The notes below the pieces were generated by a model, which saw only the letters and a list, made by a program, of their open reading frames with translations, was not told the DNA's origin and made no database searches. The translations under genes were made by a program, and so were the position numbers. Shown here in pieces: positions 1 to 11,128 of a stretch of DNA of 64,000 bases; the stretch's first letter is position 1; each line of letters begins with the position of its first letter. The stretch covers positions 19,054,001 to 19,118,000 of the forward strand of contig NC_087257.1 of NCBI RefSeq assembly GCF_037042905.1. The letters are read 5' to 3'. This DNA comes from Lytechinus pictus (taxonomy: Eukaryota; Echinodermata; Echinoidea; Temnopleuroida; Toxopneustidae).

Positions 1-1935
1 ATTTTTTCAAGCCTGTGAAACTCAAGCCATCGGTAAGCGAATGAAACTTTTGTAATTCAGCTACTATACTGTATAATTAAGTTATTTTCAAATGCTTTAA
101 AGACATGGCTGAACTTGTGTTAAACCAGGATAGAATATTGTATTTGATTTGTAACAATTCGAACTTGAAATTTATTAAGCAAATACTTCTTATAATGTTA
201 AAGACAAGGCATGCAAGTAATTGTTAACTGAATATGAAGTTATGTATCTCATTTATATTCTCCACATGTATAAAATAAATGAATACATACTAGAGAATAT
301 GTTATGTGCATTTTCAAAATGTAGATGGCACATGATCTTGGGACTTAGGACGAAATACATAATCTGGACGACTGAGTTGGCGGTTTGAACTACATCGAAG
401 TCAAGTCATCCGCACGGCAGTTCTAAACCTTCGATTTAGAGTCCGACTATCATCAATCGTTGAACTGGTGAGCTGTATCAAAGCGAGATAATGCTTGAAA
501 TGAAACTGTTATACAGAGAAAAGATGTCAGTCTTATGAAGAAAACCTGAACTGAGACGTTATAACTCTGTTTCGATTGTCAGATAAGACATGTGTTTTCG
601 TCAATGTTTTCATTGTTGAAGGGCGAGTGGCCCAGCAGGCCTATGTATTCGAGTTCGTGCACTGAACAAATTGTAGAAGTTGATTGTAAGAGTTAAAACT
701 CGACACAGTTCTGGTGTCCGTTTCAACTCACTATGTTTATTAACTGGTGTAGAGAGCTTATGATATTCAAATTGAGAGTTGACTGACAGTATAGGATGGT
801 ATGAGAAATATTTAGTATTAAAGTGATATCTAAACATTCCAATAGGTACAAGAGTTATATGCCAAATGGTGAAGGATAGATAGGCTAATTCAGGGCCTAA
901 TCCCATCATTGTTGGAGTGAGGTATATGTATGGATAGTGAGACGATATGTTCACTTAATGCTAATTGTGCTAAATAAACACTGATTGTTCTTTATGGTAA
1001 ATGGCATGTGTTAAATCTTTATCATTTGAGTCTCCATGTGACAACCTCCAAGTGTACAATTATGCCGAATAAAGTTGAATAGATTTATTTATGTCTTTAT
1101 TTAATCATTCATTCATTTATATCTGATATTTTGTCAGGGTAGCCCATTCATCAATAATGAGTGTTCTTCCATTCGGCCCTGAATAATAATGATAAACATA
1201 TGTGCGCCAAAAATGCATGTACAGAACGGCTCAAATAAAAAATTCACTGTAAAATTAAAAAGTACAAATAAAGCAATACTAGACTTAGCACAAACGAAAC
1301 AAAAACGAGTAATCGTTTGACAGATATGAAGATATCAGTATGCTAATTCATTCTCTGAATTACTAATAATGATCTCAAGACTTGACATTTATAACACATG
1401 GTCATTGGCAGACAACACAAACTAATATACGTGGTAGGGTTATTTTCGCCAAATAATCGGTGGTGTTCGTCCGTATGACCTTTACAAGCATAAACGGTCA
1501 CTTATCCAAGGAAATACAGCACTATCCTAACCATAGATCATACGGCGCTCACAATCATACGTTTATTTTGGGCTGCATCGAGATATTCTGGGAACAAAAT
1601 GAAAATCAAAGTGGAGCACCCTGCCAAATATTATGGCAGAATAATAAAAATATATATGATAAAAATCTAATTTCGGGGGCTCGCTAGCCCACTTTCCCCA
1701 TTCGCAAAGATGTCATATAGGAATACACGGTCTCCTATATACACTCAGACTTTTAAAATTCTTGCCACTACAGATGGTGCGACGTAGCCTCTCTGGGTAT
1801 ATAGGCTGGATAACTTTGCCAGGATTCCAAAGAATACCCAGCACTGGACTTACGTGGTTGCGAAATATCAAGATGAGAAGAACATCCATCCAAGCAGGAG
1901 TAAGTATAATCAGAACATGTTGTACCTGCGTGTAA
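1..1935. other. Gene-free leading stretch
   Basis: No coding exon, RNA gene or clear repeat was recognised here. An AATAAA hexamer on the plus strand at 1068-1073 could be the polyadenylation signal of a gene that begins outside the window, but no coding sequence supports that. Confidence 0.3.
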
Positions 1936-1937
1936 TG

Positions 1938-2140
1938 GGGCGTCGTGGTCTAGCGGTTATGACTCTCGTCTTTCAATCTGGGGGACGTGGGTTCGATTCC
2001 TTTCAGCAAGAAATTTACCCACATTGTATTGCATTCCACCCAGGTGAGGTGAATGGGTACCCGATAGGAGGAAAATTGTCGAATGCCAGAGCAGCGCTTT
2101 GTATCCTCGAATACAGTAATGGCTTTGATAGATCGGATCA
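1938..2140 (+). repeat. tRNA-derived SINE, copy 1 (tail lost)
   Basis: A tRNA-like head carries an A box at 1946-1956 (TGGTCTAGCGG) and a B box at 1990-2000 (GGTTCGATTCC). It is followed by a body also present at 3260-3551 and, inverted, at 18868-19165: a block reading CAGGTGAGGTGAATGGGTAC and a CAAGAAATTT block. This copy lacks the (ATT)n tail and runs into a MITE fragment. The shared non-tRNA body shows it is a retroposon rather than a functional tRNA gene. Confidence 0.8.
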
Positions 2141-2160
2141 ATTGCAACGCTTTGTAAGAC

Positions 2161-2332
2161 GGGCCCAGGGCCTCCTCTTACAAAGATTTACAATCGATCA
2201 GATCAACCTTAACTACATGGAAATCCGTCAATGCCACATTTTCAATGTCCTTTGTAAAGAAAGAGAAGCACACTGCATGCATGCATCAAGCATGACTTTA
2301 AGTCACACTTAAGTCTTTGTGAAACACCCCTA
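2161..2332. mobile_element. MITE fragment, TCTTACAAAG family
   Basis: The left part (GGGCCCAGGGCCTCCTCTTA...) resembles the ends of the inverted-repeat elements at 20363-20634 and 32584-32843. The right part ends in a GTGAAACACCCC terminus typical of other families in this window, so this is probably a chimeric or nested remnant. Confidence 0.5.
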
Positions 2333-2532
2333 TGTCAATTAAACTCGTGTACTCCCAGCGAAAGCCAATTGTAGAAGTAGTTACAATCAAACGCGATTAA
2401 ACCCCTCACCCCTCCCAACCAAACGCCACTCCATTGTGACCAATTAGAAGCGTGCCTATGGGACTTGATCAGTTGGACACTTTTTTTAGACGAGTTCAAA
2501 TGCATTGCAACACTTCACGGGCCTGGAGCAAC

Positions 2533-2676
2533 TCAGTTTCATAAAGACTGGTAGCTATCTTTGGCGTTATTATAACCTAAACTGGAGAGCCTGATTGTGA
2601 TTGGCTGCTGAGCCCCGTTACCATGGTAGCTGTCATAATGAAACAGTTACAATAGTTAACTCTTTATGAAAAAGGA
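2533..2676. mobile_element. Short inverted-repeat MITE with TTTCATAAAG ends
   Basis: The left end CAGTTTCATAAAGACTG is mirrored by CTCTTTATGAAAAAGG at the right end. The centre contains GTGATTGGCTG and TTACCATGGTAGCTGTC, a core shared with the elements at 11834-11993 and 62879-63037. No coding capacity. Confidence 0.65.
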
Positions 2677-2679
2677 CCC

Positions 2680-3258
2680 CTGATGAATCATGATTATTTC
2701 GAAATATTCGAATGTCAGTACCTAGATGATCACATATTAAAAAAAAGAAAAGCCAAGAAGAAACATCATGCTCTCCCATTAAGGTTATAAGGAAATAAAC
2801 TTCATTATTCCTGCTGGCAAACTCATTATAAGGGAAGTTCACCCTGAAGAAAAGTTTTCTGTGTACCCCCGAGTAATGAAATACAATGACGACGTTTAGG
2901 GGGAAATCCATCAAATATTAAGAAAGTCAATAGAATCTTTAAAGGTGTTGATTTGTTCCGTCATTATACGAGTAGCTGTCCCATATTATGTTGGCCCTAA
3001 AATAAAATGCATAAGTTAAATTTTTAATGATGACTAAACGTCTTTTCTATCAGGAGCGGGTGAGAAATAATTTGTCTATTGATATACTGAAGATACAATA
3101 AAAACCATTTTCCATTTTTTGTGAAAATTATATTTCATTGATTTTTTTACTACACAATATAATGGGGAAGCTGCTCGCATATTACGTCACAAAAAATATA
3201 AAATTCTAATCAATTTCTTAATCATTGGTGGATTTTCCGCAAACCTTCATCAATATTG
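2680..3258. other. Gene-free stretch
   Basis: A+T-rich DNA between a MITE and a SINE. No coding exon or repeat recognised. Confidence 0.3.
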
Positions 3259-3259
3259 G

Positions 3260-3551
3260 GCGCGTCGTGGTCTCGTGGTTCTGACTCTTGCCTTTCAAAC
3301 AGAGGGTCGTGGGTTCGAATCCTAGCCATGGCGTGTTTCCCTTCGGCAAGAAATTTTTCCACACTGTGCTGCACTCGACCCAGGTGAGGTGAATGGGTAC
3401 CTGGAAGGATTAATTCATTGAATGCTTGGGCGCCTAGGCAGCCCAGCTAAAGCCGGGGTAATTATAGCAGGGCCCACTGGGAGAACAGTTTTCAGAACTG
3501 AAGTGGCTACACCCTCGGTAAATATACCGCTATTATTATTATTATTATTAT
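3260..3551 (+). repeat. tRNA-derived SINE, copy 2 with (ATT)n tail
   Basis: The tRNA-like head (B box GGTTCGAATCC at 3312-3322) is followed by the same body as copies 1 and 3 (GCCATGGCGT, CAAGAAATTTTT, GGTGAGGTGAATGGGTACCT, GCAGCCCAGCTAAAGCCGGG). It ends in an (ATT)n run at about 3531-3551. The simple-repeat tail implies mobilisation by a LINE partner. Confidence 0.85.
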
Positions 3552-3726
3552 TTTTGTATTATTTTGTTATCTGCTATTTTTACAATAGACGTATTGCCAG
3601 AGTAAAATTCCCCTTTAAAACCAGACAGGTCTGAAAGAAAAATAATTCTTCTCGACCATCAGTAGATCACGTCGTTATGGATCGAGACAATGGCATTTGA
3701 CAGAAAATCAAATCAGATACCAGGTT

Positions 3727-3867
3727 CCCGTTTCATAAAACTTGTCAAAATAATAAATTTGCAATAACAATTTCAAGCTACTGAAAGCATTTGCTTTGAT
3801 TGGCTGATGATAAACTTGATATAGAAATTGTGCATTAGTTACTATAACAAGTCTTTATGAAACGGGG
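3727..3867. mobile_element. MITE, GATTGGCTGATG family, full copy
   Basis: The ends CCCGTTTCATAAAACTTGT and ACAAGTCTTTATGAAACGGGG form an inverted repeat around a non-coding core with TTTGCAATAACA, TTGATTGGCTGATG and GAAATTGTGCATTAGTTAC. Other copies lie at 17644-17787 and, truncated, at 20637-20749. This copy is the reference for the splice-donor observation in METTL18. Confidence 0.75.
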
Positions 3868-4122
3868 CCTATGAGATGTAAAACCTGATTTCAGACAAGA
3901 AAAATCCCTTTTAAGGAAGAAAGAGCATATAAACTTTTGAATTGTTCAAATATCATTTTGTCTCAGTAATCAATTTTGTTATCGACTTCTGGAAGATTGA
4001 TGAAGAATATTATTGCATAGCATTTTCAGGTATACATGACATGTACTACCTACGAAAAAAATGTATTCTCTTTCATAGTATTCTCTCAATCTTACATCAA
4101 CCATGCAAAAGAACCAGCTGGA

Positions 4123-4290
4123 GGCCGTTTCATAAAGCTGTTCGTAAGTTAAGAGCGACTTTAAGAACGACTGGTGATCCTCTCTTACGCGCTAAACCAT
4201 CGCCTATGGTGTATACCATTTACCAAAAGAAAGGATCACCAGTCGTTCTTAAAGTCGTTCTTATCTTACGAACAGCTTTATGAAACACCC
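4123..4290. mobile_element. MITE, GTTCGTAAGTTAAGAG family, copy 1
   Basis: A long palindrome: GTTTCATAAAGCTGTTCGTA at the left and TACGAACAGCTTTATGAAAC at the right, with inner arms ACTTTAAGAACGACTGGTGATCC and its complement. A related, more diverged copy is at 56646-56821. Non-coding. Confidence 0.8.
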
Positions 4291-4654
4291 ACCTTGCATA
4301 ATCAAGGGTACAGTCATACGATTCCAAACCGATCAAAGATATTGCGTGGTTTCGAATGGCATAATCTTCGATCGATTTGGAATTTGGTACATCGGTGTGG
4401 CTGCGTCAACCTGATAGAGCCTTCCTAGCAACATGTAGGACAAGGTAAATATGCGTTGCTTCAATACGGTTCGAAACATTGACTAGCTTTACATGACTTT
4501 GTTTGTTTTGCCCTTGATATCTTGTTCACATGCAGATAAATGTCGTTCTTGTGGTAATCCTGGCTGCGGCAAGTTTTTACTTGGGATGGCATTCATCAGG
4601 TATATGCTTTTATTTGTTCTTTTGTTCCGACTAGACAAACATTTTGCCCCTAGA

Positions 4655-5055
4655 TTTTGACCTTGATCATTTGACCTAAAACTCACATAGCATGTTCAGT
4701 GATCCCTAATTGTTCTAATAAATTCAAGTTTCTTAAATTAGATCCATAAACTTCAAAATTTATCGCATTTCAACAAATACCCCAACATGGCCAAGGTCGT
4801 TGACCCTAAATAACCTTTGACCTTGATCAAGTGACCTGAAACTCAGGCAGAATGTATAGTCATACACCTTACCCTTAAGTCCAATTTTCATGAGCTAGAT
4901 CCATAAACCTTTATAGTTATGACATTTCAAAAACGTAACCTTGGTTAAAATATCGACGTTGATTCCCCAACACGCATGGCCTAAGTTCATTGACAGTAAA
5001 TGACCTTTGGCCTTGGTCATGTGACCTGAAACTCGGGCAAGATGTTCAGTAATAC
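4655..5055. repeat. Degenerate satellite-like tandem repeat, roughly 160-190 bp units
   Basis: Three diverged units begin near 4659, 4819 and 5009 with variants of GACCTTGATCATGTGACCTG, each followed by AAACTC, a TTCAGT block and a CATGAACT/ATCCATAAAC block. Later parts share CCCCAACA and GGCCTAAGTTCATTGAC. Unit spacing is about 160 and 190 bp. Confidence 0.7.
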
Positions 5056-5169
5056 TCGAATTTTCTTATATCCACGTTTCATGAACTTAAGTTATGATTT
5101 AAGCGGAAAAGCAGTGCCTATAGTCTCGTTCTGCTATGCAGGCGAGACCAAAAACCCCGCAGAATTGAT

Positions 5170-5840
5170 GAATTTCATATTTCATTTTGGCAAGATGACA
5201 GAAAAAAATGGGATATTGTACGTCGAGCGAATTCTTTTTCATGCAAACATGTTTAGTTTTATATAAGTTAAGGTTCCCTTTTCCCCATATTTTCACTGCC
5301 AATGGGAGTGGGACTTTGCCCCTCCTGGATCCACCTATGCATAACAATGTCGTCTTCTTTTTATCACAAATGAGTAGCCTCATCCATATACAGAAGTCTA
5401 TTTTTTCTACAAACATCTAGATGTAAATACATGTAAAATAAAATACCATCCACATTATAAACAAAGGAAGTTAGCAGACTGTTTTTGAGACTCAAATTTC
5501 CTGCGACCATTAAAAAAACCCACTCACCCCACCGGCTAGCCCCGATCCCCCCCCCCCCCCCGATGCCCTGCCACATCGAGCTCACCGGCCAAATAATCCT
5601 TAATACATAGCAGACATGAACGCCATCGTGCGGAGGTTGTCCTAATGATCGTCCATACTGGGTAGGCAGCGATTAACGGCCGGATATCTGATACTAATCC
5701 CCGATTAATCCTACGGTGCTCGTGCGATATCCGAACGATGAACTGGAGATGGTAAATTTTTGTTAGAGTATCCTACGGACATCGTACGATTCCAGGGCGA
5801 TTTTCGGCCGGTGTACTTTTCCACTTTTTTCGCACATTGA
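5170..5840. other. Gene-free stretch with a C run
   Basis: It contains a long C run near 5546-5561 and a region rich in GGCCGG and ATATC motifs from about 5590. Similar motifs reappear right of the Mutator-like element (to about 6480), suggesting an older palindromic repeat that the element split. No exon recognised. Confidence 0.35.
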
Positions 5841-5854
5841 CGCATATACCGGTC

Positions 5855-6172
5855 GCGAAATTATTTTTCCAACCTCAGTTCCCGACGCTAATATGAATAT
5901 TCATGACTTGTCATTAATGGAAATTTGATTAGTGTTTACGAATTGGATTTACATATAGATCAAAGCCTGGGGCTTATCATGTATGTACATGATGTAAGGG
6001 TATACCGGTAATTTGAGGGTGCTGACTCATTCGTGGCAACGTTAACGTGAACGGCGGCCACAATTAATTGTGTAAAGATGAGGTCCACGCGCATGCGTAC
6101 TCTTATTCAGAAGACGCAAGTCATGAATATTCATATTGGCGTCAGGAACTGAGGTGGGAAAAATAATTTCGC
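5855..6172. mobile_element. Mutator-like MITE with 9-bp target duplication
   Basis: The terminal arms begin GCGAAATTATTTTTCC and are inverted at the other end. The inverted similarity extends for about 60 bp, through CCTCAGTTCC and ATATGAATATTCATGACTTG. The same 9 bp, ATACCGGTC, flanks it at 5846-5854 and 6173-6181. A 9-bp duplication with long terminal inverted repeats is the Mutator/MULE signature. At 318 bp with no open frame it is non-autonomous. Confidence 0.85.
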
Positions 6173-6742
6173 ATACCGGTCGGACATCGTAAGGTTAGTG
6201 ACTAATTTCTGGACAGACATCGATCGATATTAGGCAGATGTCTGTCTGATATCTGCTCTCAAGGACTTGACTCCCGATGCTAGGGACACCGGCTGATTCA
6301 CGGCCGGACATCGGACGGTACAAGAACGATGTGTCAAGGATGGGTGTGCGAATAGAAAGATAGGTGGAGACATCGGACAATTGTAACTGAGTTTTCTTTG
6401 TCTGATCACCCCTCCGATGGTACTATATAGCTGAGAGCCCCGGCCATTGGACGATGACCACGGGCGTCCGGCCGGCAACCAGTCCAAAATGGCTAAAAAC
6501 ACATTGCAAGTACTTCGTAAACCGGACTGGACTGCACAAACAACTTTGAAGCTACATGAAAAGTACTCCATGATACTACAGTAGCCTATATAGAGGCACA
6601 CCAACACGTAAGAAACAACATGAACAATTGTGCGCGCTCGACCTTTTGGAGTACTTTTAAGTGTTTCCGTTTCTCTATGATAAAACTGTTATCATTTATT
6701 CATTAATTTTTTTCTTATTTTTTATCTGTTGCTTTTATAAAG

Positions 6743-7629
6743 GTGCTGTCTCGAAGAGAAAGGTACCAAACCTGCGCTACGTAAGCCAACCTTCAACCAG
6801 ACCGACAACAGCACTTCTGATCAAATCACCACGGCAGAATAGTACGTCTAAAGAGCACTTGCAAACGGTGAAGCCCACTTCATTTCAATCTAGGGATACA
6901 CCAAGACCTTGGGTGATACTAGCAACCACTAATCAAGCCTTCTTGGATTTCACGGAGAACTGGCTCGAGAGTTTGAAACGAAGCAAAATCACTGACCATG
7001 TGACTATAGTAGCTGAAGACAATGCAACGCGCCAAGCCCTTGCCAAGCGGAAGGATATCAAACTTGAAATATTGCTGACGGATACTGCGAATCTCCCTTC
7101 CAAATTCCTATCCTTCGGGTCTCGAGATTACATCCGACTGGTTAACAAAAGACCAAGCTACATCCTGTCTTACCTAGAAAAAGGCGTAGATGTCCTCTTT
7201 TCTGATGTAGATACAGTTTGGCTCAAGAATCCTTTGCCATTCTTCACGGGCGACTACGATTTGTATATCGGAAGGGATATCTACGGAAACCCAAAGGCAC
7301 CAGACCTGGCGTGCGCAGGGTTCGTATACTATTCCGCCAGGAACGCTACCATTGATCTGCTATTGAAATGGATTCGTAGCATTCACGATAGGCCAGGGGT
7401 ACCTGACCAAGAGCTCCTGAATCAATTGTTACGTAACAATGTCATTCGCCAGAAGCTCAATGTCAAGTATCTGGATCAAAGACAGTTCCCAAACGGAAAT
7501 GATTATTTCAACGCGAAATGGAGGATGAAAAACGCCGACGTCGAACCGATCGTGGTTCATAACAATTGGATTAAAGGACATGATGTCAAGATAGAACGGT
7601 TCAAGAATGTTAGCTTATGGTATTTATGA
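6743..7629 (+). CDS. GT77-like nucleotide-sugar glycosyltransferase, 3' exon
   Basis: An open frame of about 295 codons matches the Nucleotid_trans/GT77 fold (the family of alpha-1,3-xylosyltransferase-like enzymes). It has PWVILATTN at the start of the catalytic domain, a DVLFSDVDTVWLKNP block carrying the metal-binding D-V-D (7204-7212), a CAGFVYY block and an ending with VVHNNWIKGHDVK. It should act in the Golgi lumen; donor and acceptor sugars cannot be told. There is no ATG near the 5' end: an in-frame TAA lies at 6658-6660. The hydrophobic-looking stretch at 6661-6740 reads like the polypyrimidine tract of an intron ending in AG at 6741-6742, so I start the exon at 6743. An upstream exon with the start codon and membrane anchor was not found. 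TGA at 7627-7629. Confidence 0.8.
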
Positions 7630-7769
7630 TTTATGAAGAAATTGAGGCTTCGAAACAGCATCGTGTATTCATGGAATATTCAAGGAAAATGTAGTATTGG
7701 TGTAATTTATTTATTCAATTGGAAGAAGAGTTTAGAAGACAAATGATGAAGGCATGATGGGATGTGGTA

Positions 7770-7775
7770 AATAAA
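7770..7775 (+). promoter_or_regulatory. Polyadenylation signal AATAAA of the glycosyltransferase
   Basis: A canonical AATAAA lies 141 bases after the stop codon of the glycosyltransferase exon, a plausible distance for a short 3' UTR. Confidence 0.55.
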
Positions 7776-7991
7776 CTCAATATTGTCAAAAAGAGAATCA
7801 CGCCAAAAACGCAAACAGGGACTTATCTAGGATTTTATAGAAGTGGGGCGGTTTGAGGCAAAATAATGCACCTGCCAAGTAGGAGGGAGAGGGTGGAGCA
7901 GGGGTGAGTTGAGGGGGTAGAGGACAGGAGAGCTGTAAACAACAGGGTGATATCAGAGAGTGCTTCGTTTTTACTACGGAGCCGCTGTCTA

Positions 7992-8235
7992 CAACGCACC
8001 AATTCCTTTGAAAATGCAAGTCAAATCACAATGGAGAGCAGACAGGCTTTTGTGCAAAGTTAATGGACCGTGGACAGCAGCGTAGTGTCAAAGGCTCTGC
8101 ACAACGACATACATGCAATTGTTCGTCCGGTCCAAATATTCGGATGATCTGCTATCCCGGTCAACCAACTTTCGACAAAATTAGCCTTTTCCATTGTGAT
8201 TTGACTTGCATTTTCAAAGGTATTGGTGCATTGTA
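7992..8235. mobile_element. MITE, CGCACCAATTCCTTT family, copy 1
   Basis: The left arm CAACGCACCAATTCCTTTGA and the right arm TCAAAGGTATTGGTGCATTG are inverted. The inner arms (AATGCAAGTCAAATCACAATGG) also mirror each other. A second copy is at 58676-58883. Non-coding. Confidence 0.75.
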
Positions 8236-8239
8236 GAGA

Positions 8240-9360
8240 GTAGCAGGGTATAGAAAATGCGAAAACTCTCTACTTATGTTCGAATTAGGGTCACTTGCAG
8301 TAGGGCACGTGTCATGTGTGTGGTCCGAGATCTGCACATGACACACATTAATATTTTATAAAGGCCTCTCACGTACCTCTTCACTTTTTCCTCAAGTCAT
8401 CTCATTAGTATTTTATTGCCGAGATATCTAAGGCCCCGTTGTCCATATTTAAGGAACTCGGACCTATAAATATATATTTCATAATCATCATCGTCATCAT
8501 TATCACCATCGTCGTCGTCACCCTCGTCATCATCATTATCATCCACCATCATACCATTTCATCAGAAAAAATTAATAAAAAAAACACTGTATATCCATTT
8601 TGTATAATACACTGTTTATTTATCACCCTTGTTCGGAGCTGTCATATTTGACTTCAAACATATTTATAAATGATATTTATAACGGTATTCGTTTTTGTTG
8701 TTGTTGCTGTTGTTGGTTTTGTATGTAGTGCGTTGGATAGTCGAACGAACCGTGATTATTTTAGACTGTTTATTCGATTTTACACTTTTGGTTGCAATTT
8801 TTGAAAATTACGTTCAACATCTGTTAATACTATAATCTATTATTGTAGTATATAATTAATATATTTTAAATATTTATGAAAATTAAAAAAATACTATAAG
8901 AACATAATACAACACAAAAGAAGAGAATGCGAAGAGAGAACTTGAAGAAAATATAACGAAAAATGGAGACAATATTTAGACCATAAAAAGGACATATTAC
9001 AGAGCACTTTAAAAAAATCAATTTGTAAATAAATAAAACAAATAATAATGAAAGCTCGATGTCCGAGCTGAAATATGTTTTGCATAATGACTTCAAAACT
9101 TGATATTTTAAGCTCCATATGAATCTCATCGAACAGACAATGACCGCGGCACGTACGTAGCATACATACTCAGTAGCCCCCCCCCCCCCGGGTATTCGAT
9201 ATGAATGCGATGAATCCATCTGGGGACTGATCGGAGTTCCTTTGGAAGTAAAAAAAGTAAGAAGAATTAGACGTTCAACAGGGATAGATATATATATATA
9301 TATATATATAATATCATCACAAAAGGTTTAGTAAATGCCGTGGAAAAAAGATATATAATA
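8240..9360. other. Gene-free stretch with simple repeats
   Basis: It holds an (ATC)n-rich segment at about 8480-8560, an A/T-rich segment, a C run at 9177-9188 and a (TA)n run at about 9285-9311. No exon recognised. Confidence 0.4.
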
Positions 9361-10443
9361 TATAATATATATATTTATTTATTTATTTATTCATTTATTT
9401 TGTTTTATTTATTTTATACTGCAGGGTAGGCCTGTTCAGTTCTTAAAACTGCTTTACAAAGGCGCCCTGCAGTTTAAAATACATGTCAAGATAACTATGA
9501 ACAACAACAACAAACAACATCAAAAATACAAAATACAAAATATCTAACATCAGAAACAATTAACACCAAAATATAGAGTGGGAAGTGACAATTTAAACAT
9601 ACATAGCATTGTAAATCAAAGGAATATCATTTCGCTCTTTATCAATTCGTATGAAAGGCTTTGCATAATTTTTTAAAAACTAACAAGGAGGTACAAACTT
9701 GTAAATTTGAAGGAAGTGCATTAAATAATTTGGGTCCGACATATGCGAAAGATTTTCTTTTATGTTCAATTCTAGCTTTGGGAAGCTGAAGGGGGCATCG
9801 TAAAGAATACCGTGTCCTGTATTTCACGGGCCGTTTACATACTAAAGGTTTTAAATAATTTGGAACTAAATCATTCATTATTTTATATACAAGAACACAA
9901 TACTGATATTTTATACGCTGATCTACTGATTGCCACTTCAGTGACTGCAACAAAGAAATTTGTGATGTATTATAATCTTTTTTCAAAAGCATTCTGGCAT
10001 ATTTATTTTGAAGTTTTTGTATCTTATCTAAATGTATTTTTGCACTGCTTCCCCAAGATGTAATACAGTAATCAATGTAAGGTAAAACCATAGAAAAGTA
10101 CAGCTTCTTCATAATATCAAAGGACAGTAAGTGCTTAATCCGCCTTACACAACCTATTGCCCGAGATATTTTACAAACGATATTAGTAATATGTTCGCAC
10201 CAAGTCAAGCCCGGATCGAGCATGACACCTAAGTATTTAATCTTTTTTACATTTTCTAATTGTATGTTCCTGAATTTCACTGACAAATGAGCACCCCTCA
10301 ACTTTTTCTTTTGACCAAATACCATGGCTTTTGTTTTTTGCGGGTGTAAATGCATATTATTTAAGTCTAGCCATTTACTTATTGAATCAAAATCATCTTG
10401 CAAATACTTTTGTACCTCCTTAATTGATTCACCGTGCCATTGT
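9361..10443 (-). mobile_element. 5'-truncated non-LTR retrotransposon, RT C-terminal part and 3' UTR
   Basis: The minus-strand frame from about 10443 to 9642 encodes the region just after the RT catalytic motif: ESIKEVQKYLQDDFDSISKW, a QKTKAMVFG block, KIKYLGVMLDPGLTW, then LPYIDYCITSWG and a C-terminal PKLFNALPSNLQ block. This order is typical of CR1/Jockey-group LINE proteins. The endonuclease and RT palm are missing because of 5' truncation near 10443. The 3' UTR runs to an A+T simple repeat ((TAAA)-like on the minus strand) at about 9361-9400. The retained frame is open, so the insertion is fairly young. Confidence 0.85.
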
Positions 10444-11128
10444 GGATGGCGTAATTATATACTTGAGGGTCGAATGGGTCATAAATTCAGATCTATAATT
10501 CGTAACAAAATTGTGGGTCCCCATTCTTTCTGAAGAGCTATAGGCATAATTTTCCCGAATATGATTTATGTGACCTTTAGTTGGAGCTCCCAAGAGCGCG
10601 TGCTGCAAACTTTGATGGACGCTCTTTCCCTTTGAAATGGTCGTAGAAAGCTGAACGAGGTCTCAAGCTGCTCAGGAGAATATGCACCCATGTTCTAAAA
10701 AAGAGGAAACGGTGATTCTATATTGCGTTTTTTTTAAAGTTACCTGAAACAAAATGGTTTGTCACTGCATGGGTGACTTTGAGCACATAATTTTATTGAC
10801 ATTTTGACACGCGCGTCTTGACCTTTGCATGACCTTTGATGACATGACGTAATATGATTCTTGACCTACATTTTATGTGATGTGATTGATTTTTGATCGG
10901 TATGGCTAATTTTTCATTCCCCGCTATGAAGATATATATTAAACAGTGGTTCACGCCTGCATGACGTCGATCATGACCTGGTGCATAACCCTAAAACTTA
11001 GTTGCGTTCGTCAGACTCCATATACGACAAAAAAAATTGACTGATCAGATTTTGAGATACCAGTTCGCAAAATAAATTGAGGGAAAACGAATAAATAGAA
11101 AATTCTGACGAAATTGAGAGGTGAACTG
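10444..11128. other. Gene-free stretch
   Basis: It contains a weak TTGACCTTTGCATGACC-type motif near 10818, reminiscent of the satellite at 4655-5055. Nothing else recognised. Confidence 0.3.

Noticed and set aside
6230..6607. 125-codon minus-strand frame upstream of the glycosyltransferase
   Set aside because: It covers a palindromic repeat with GGCCGGACATCGG motifs; no family resemblance.
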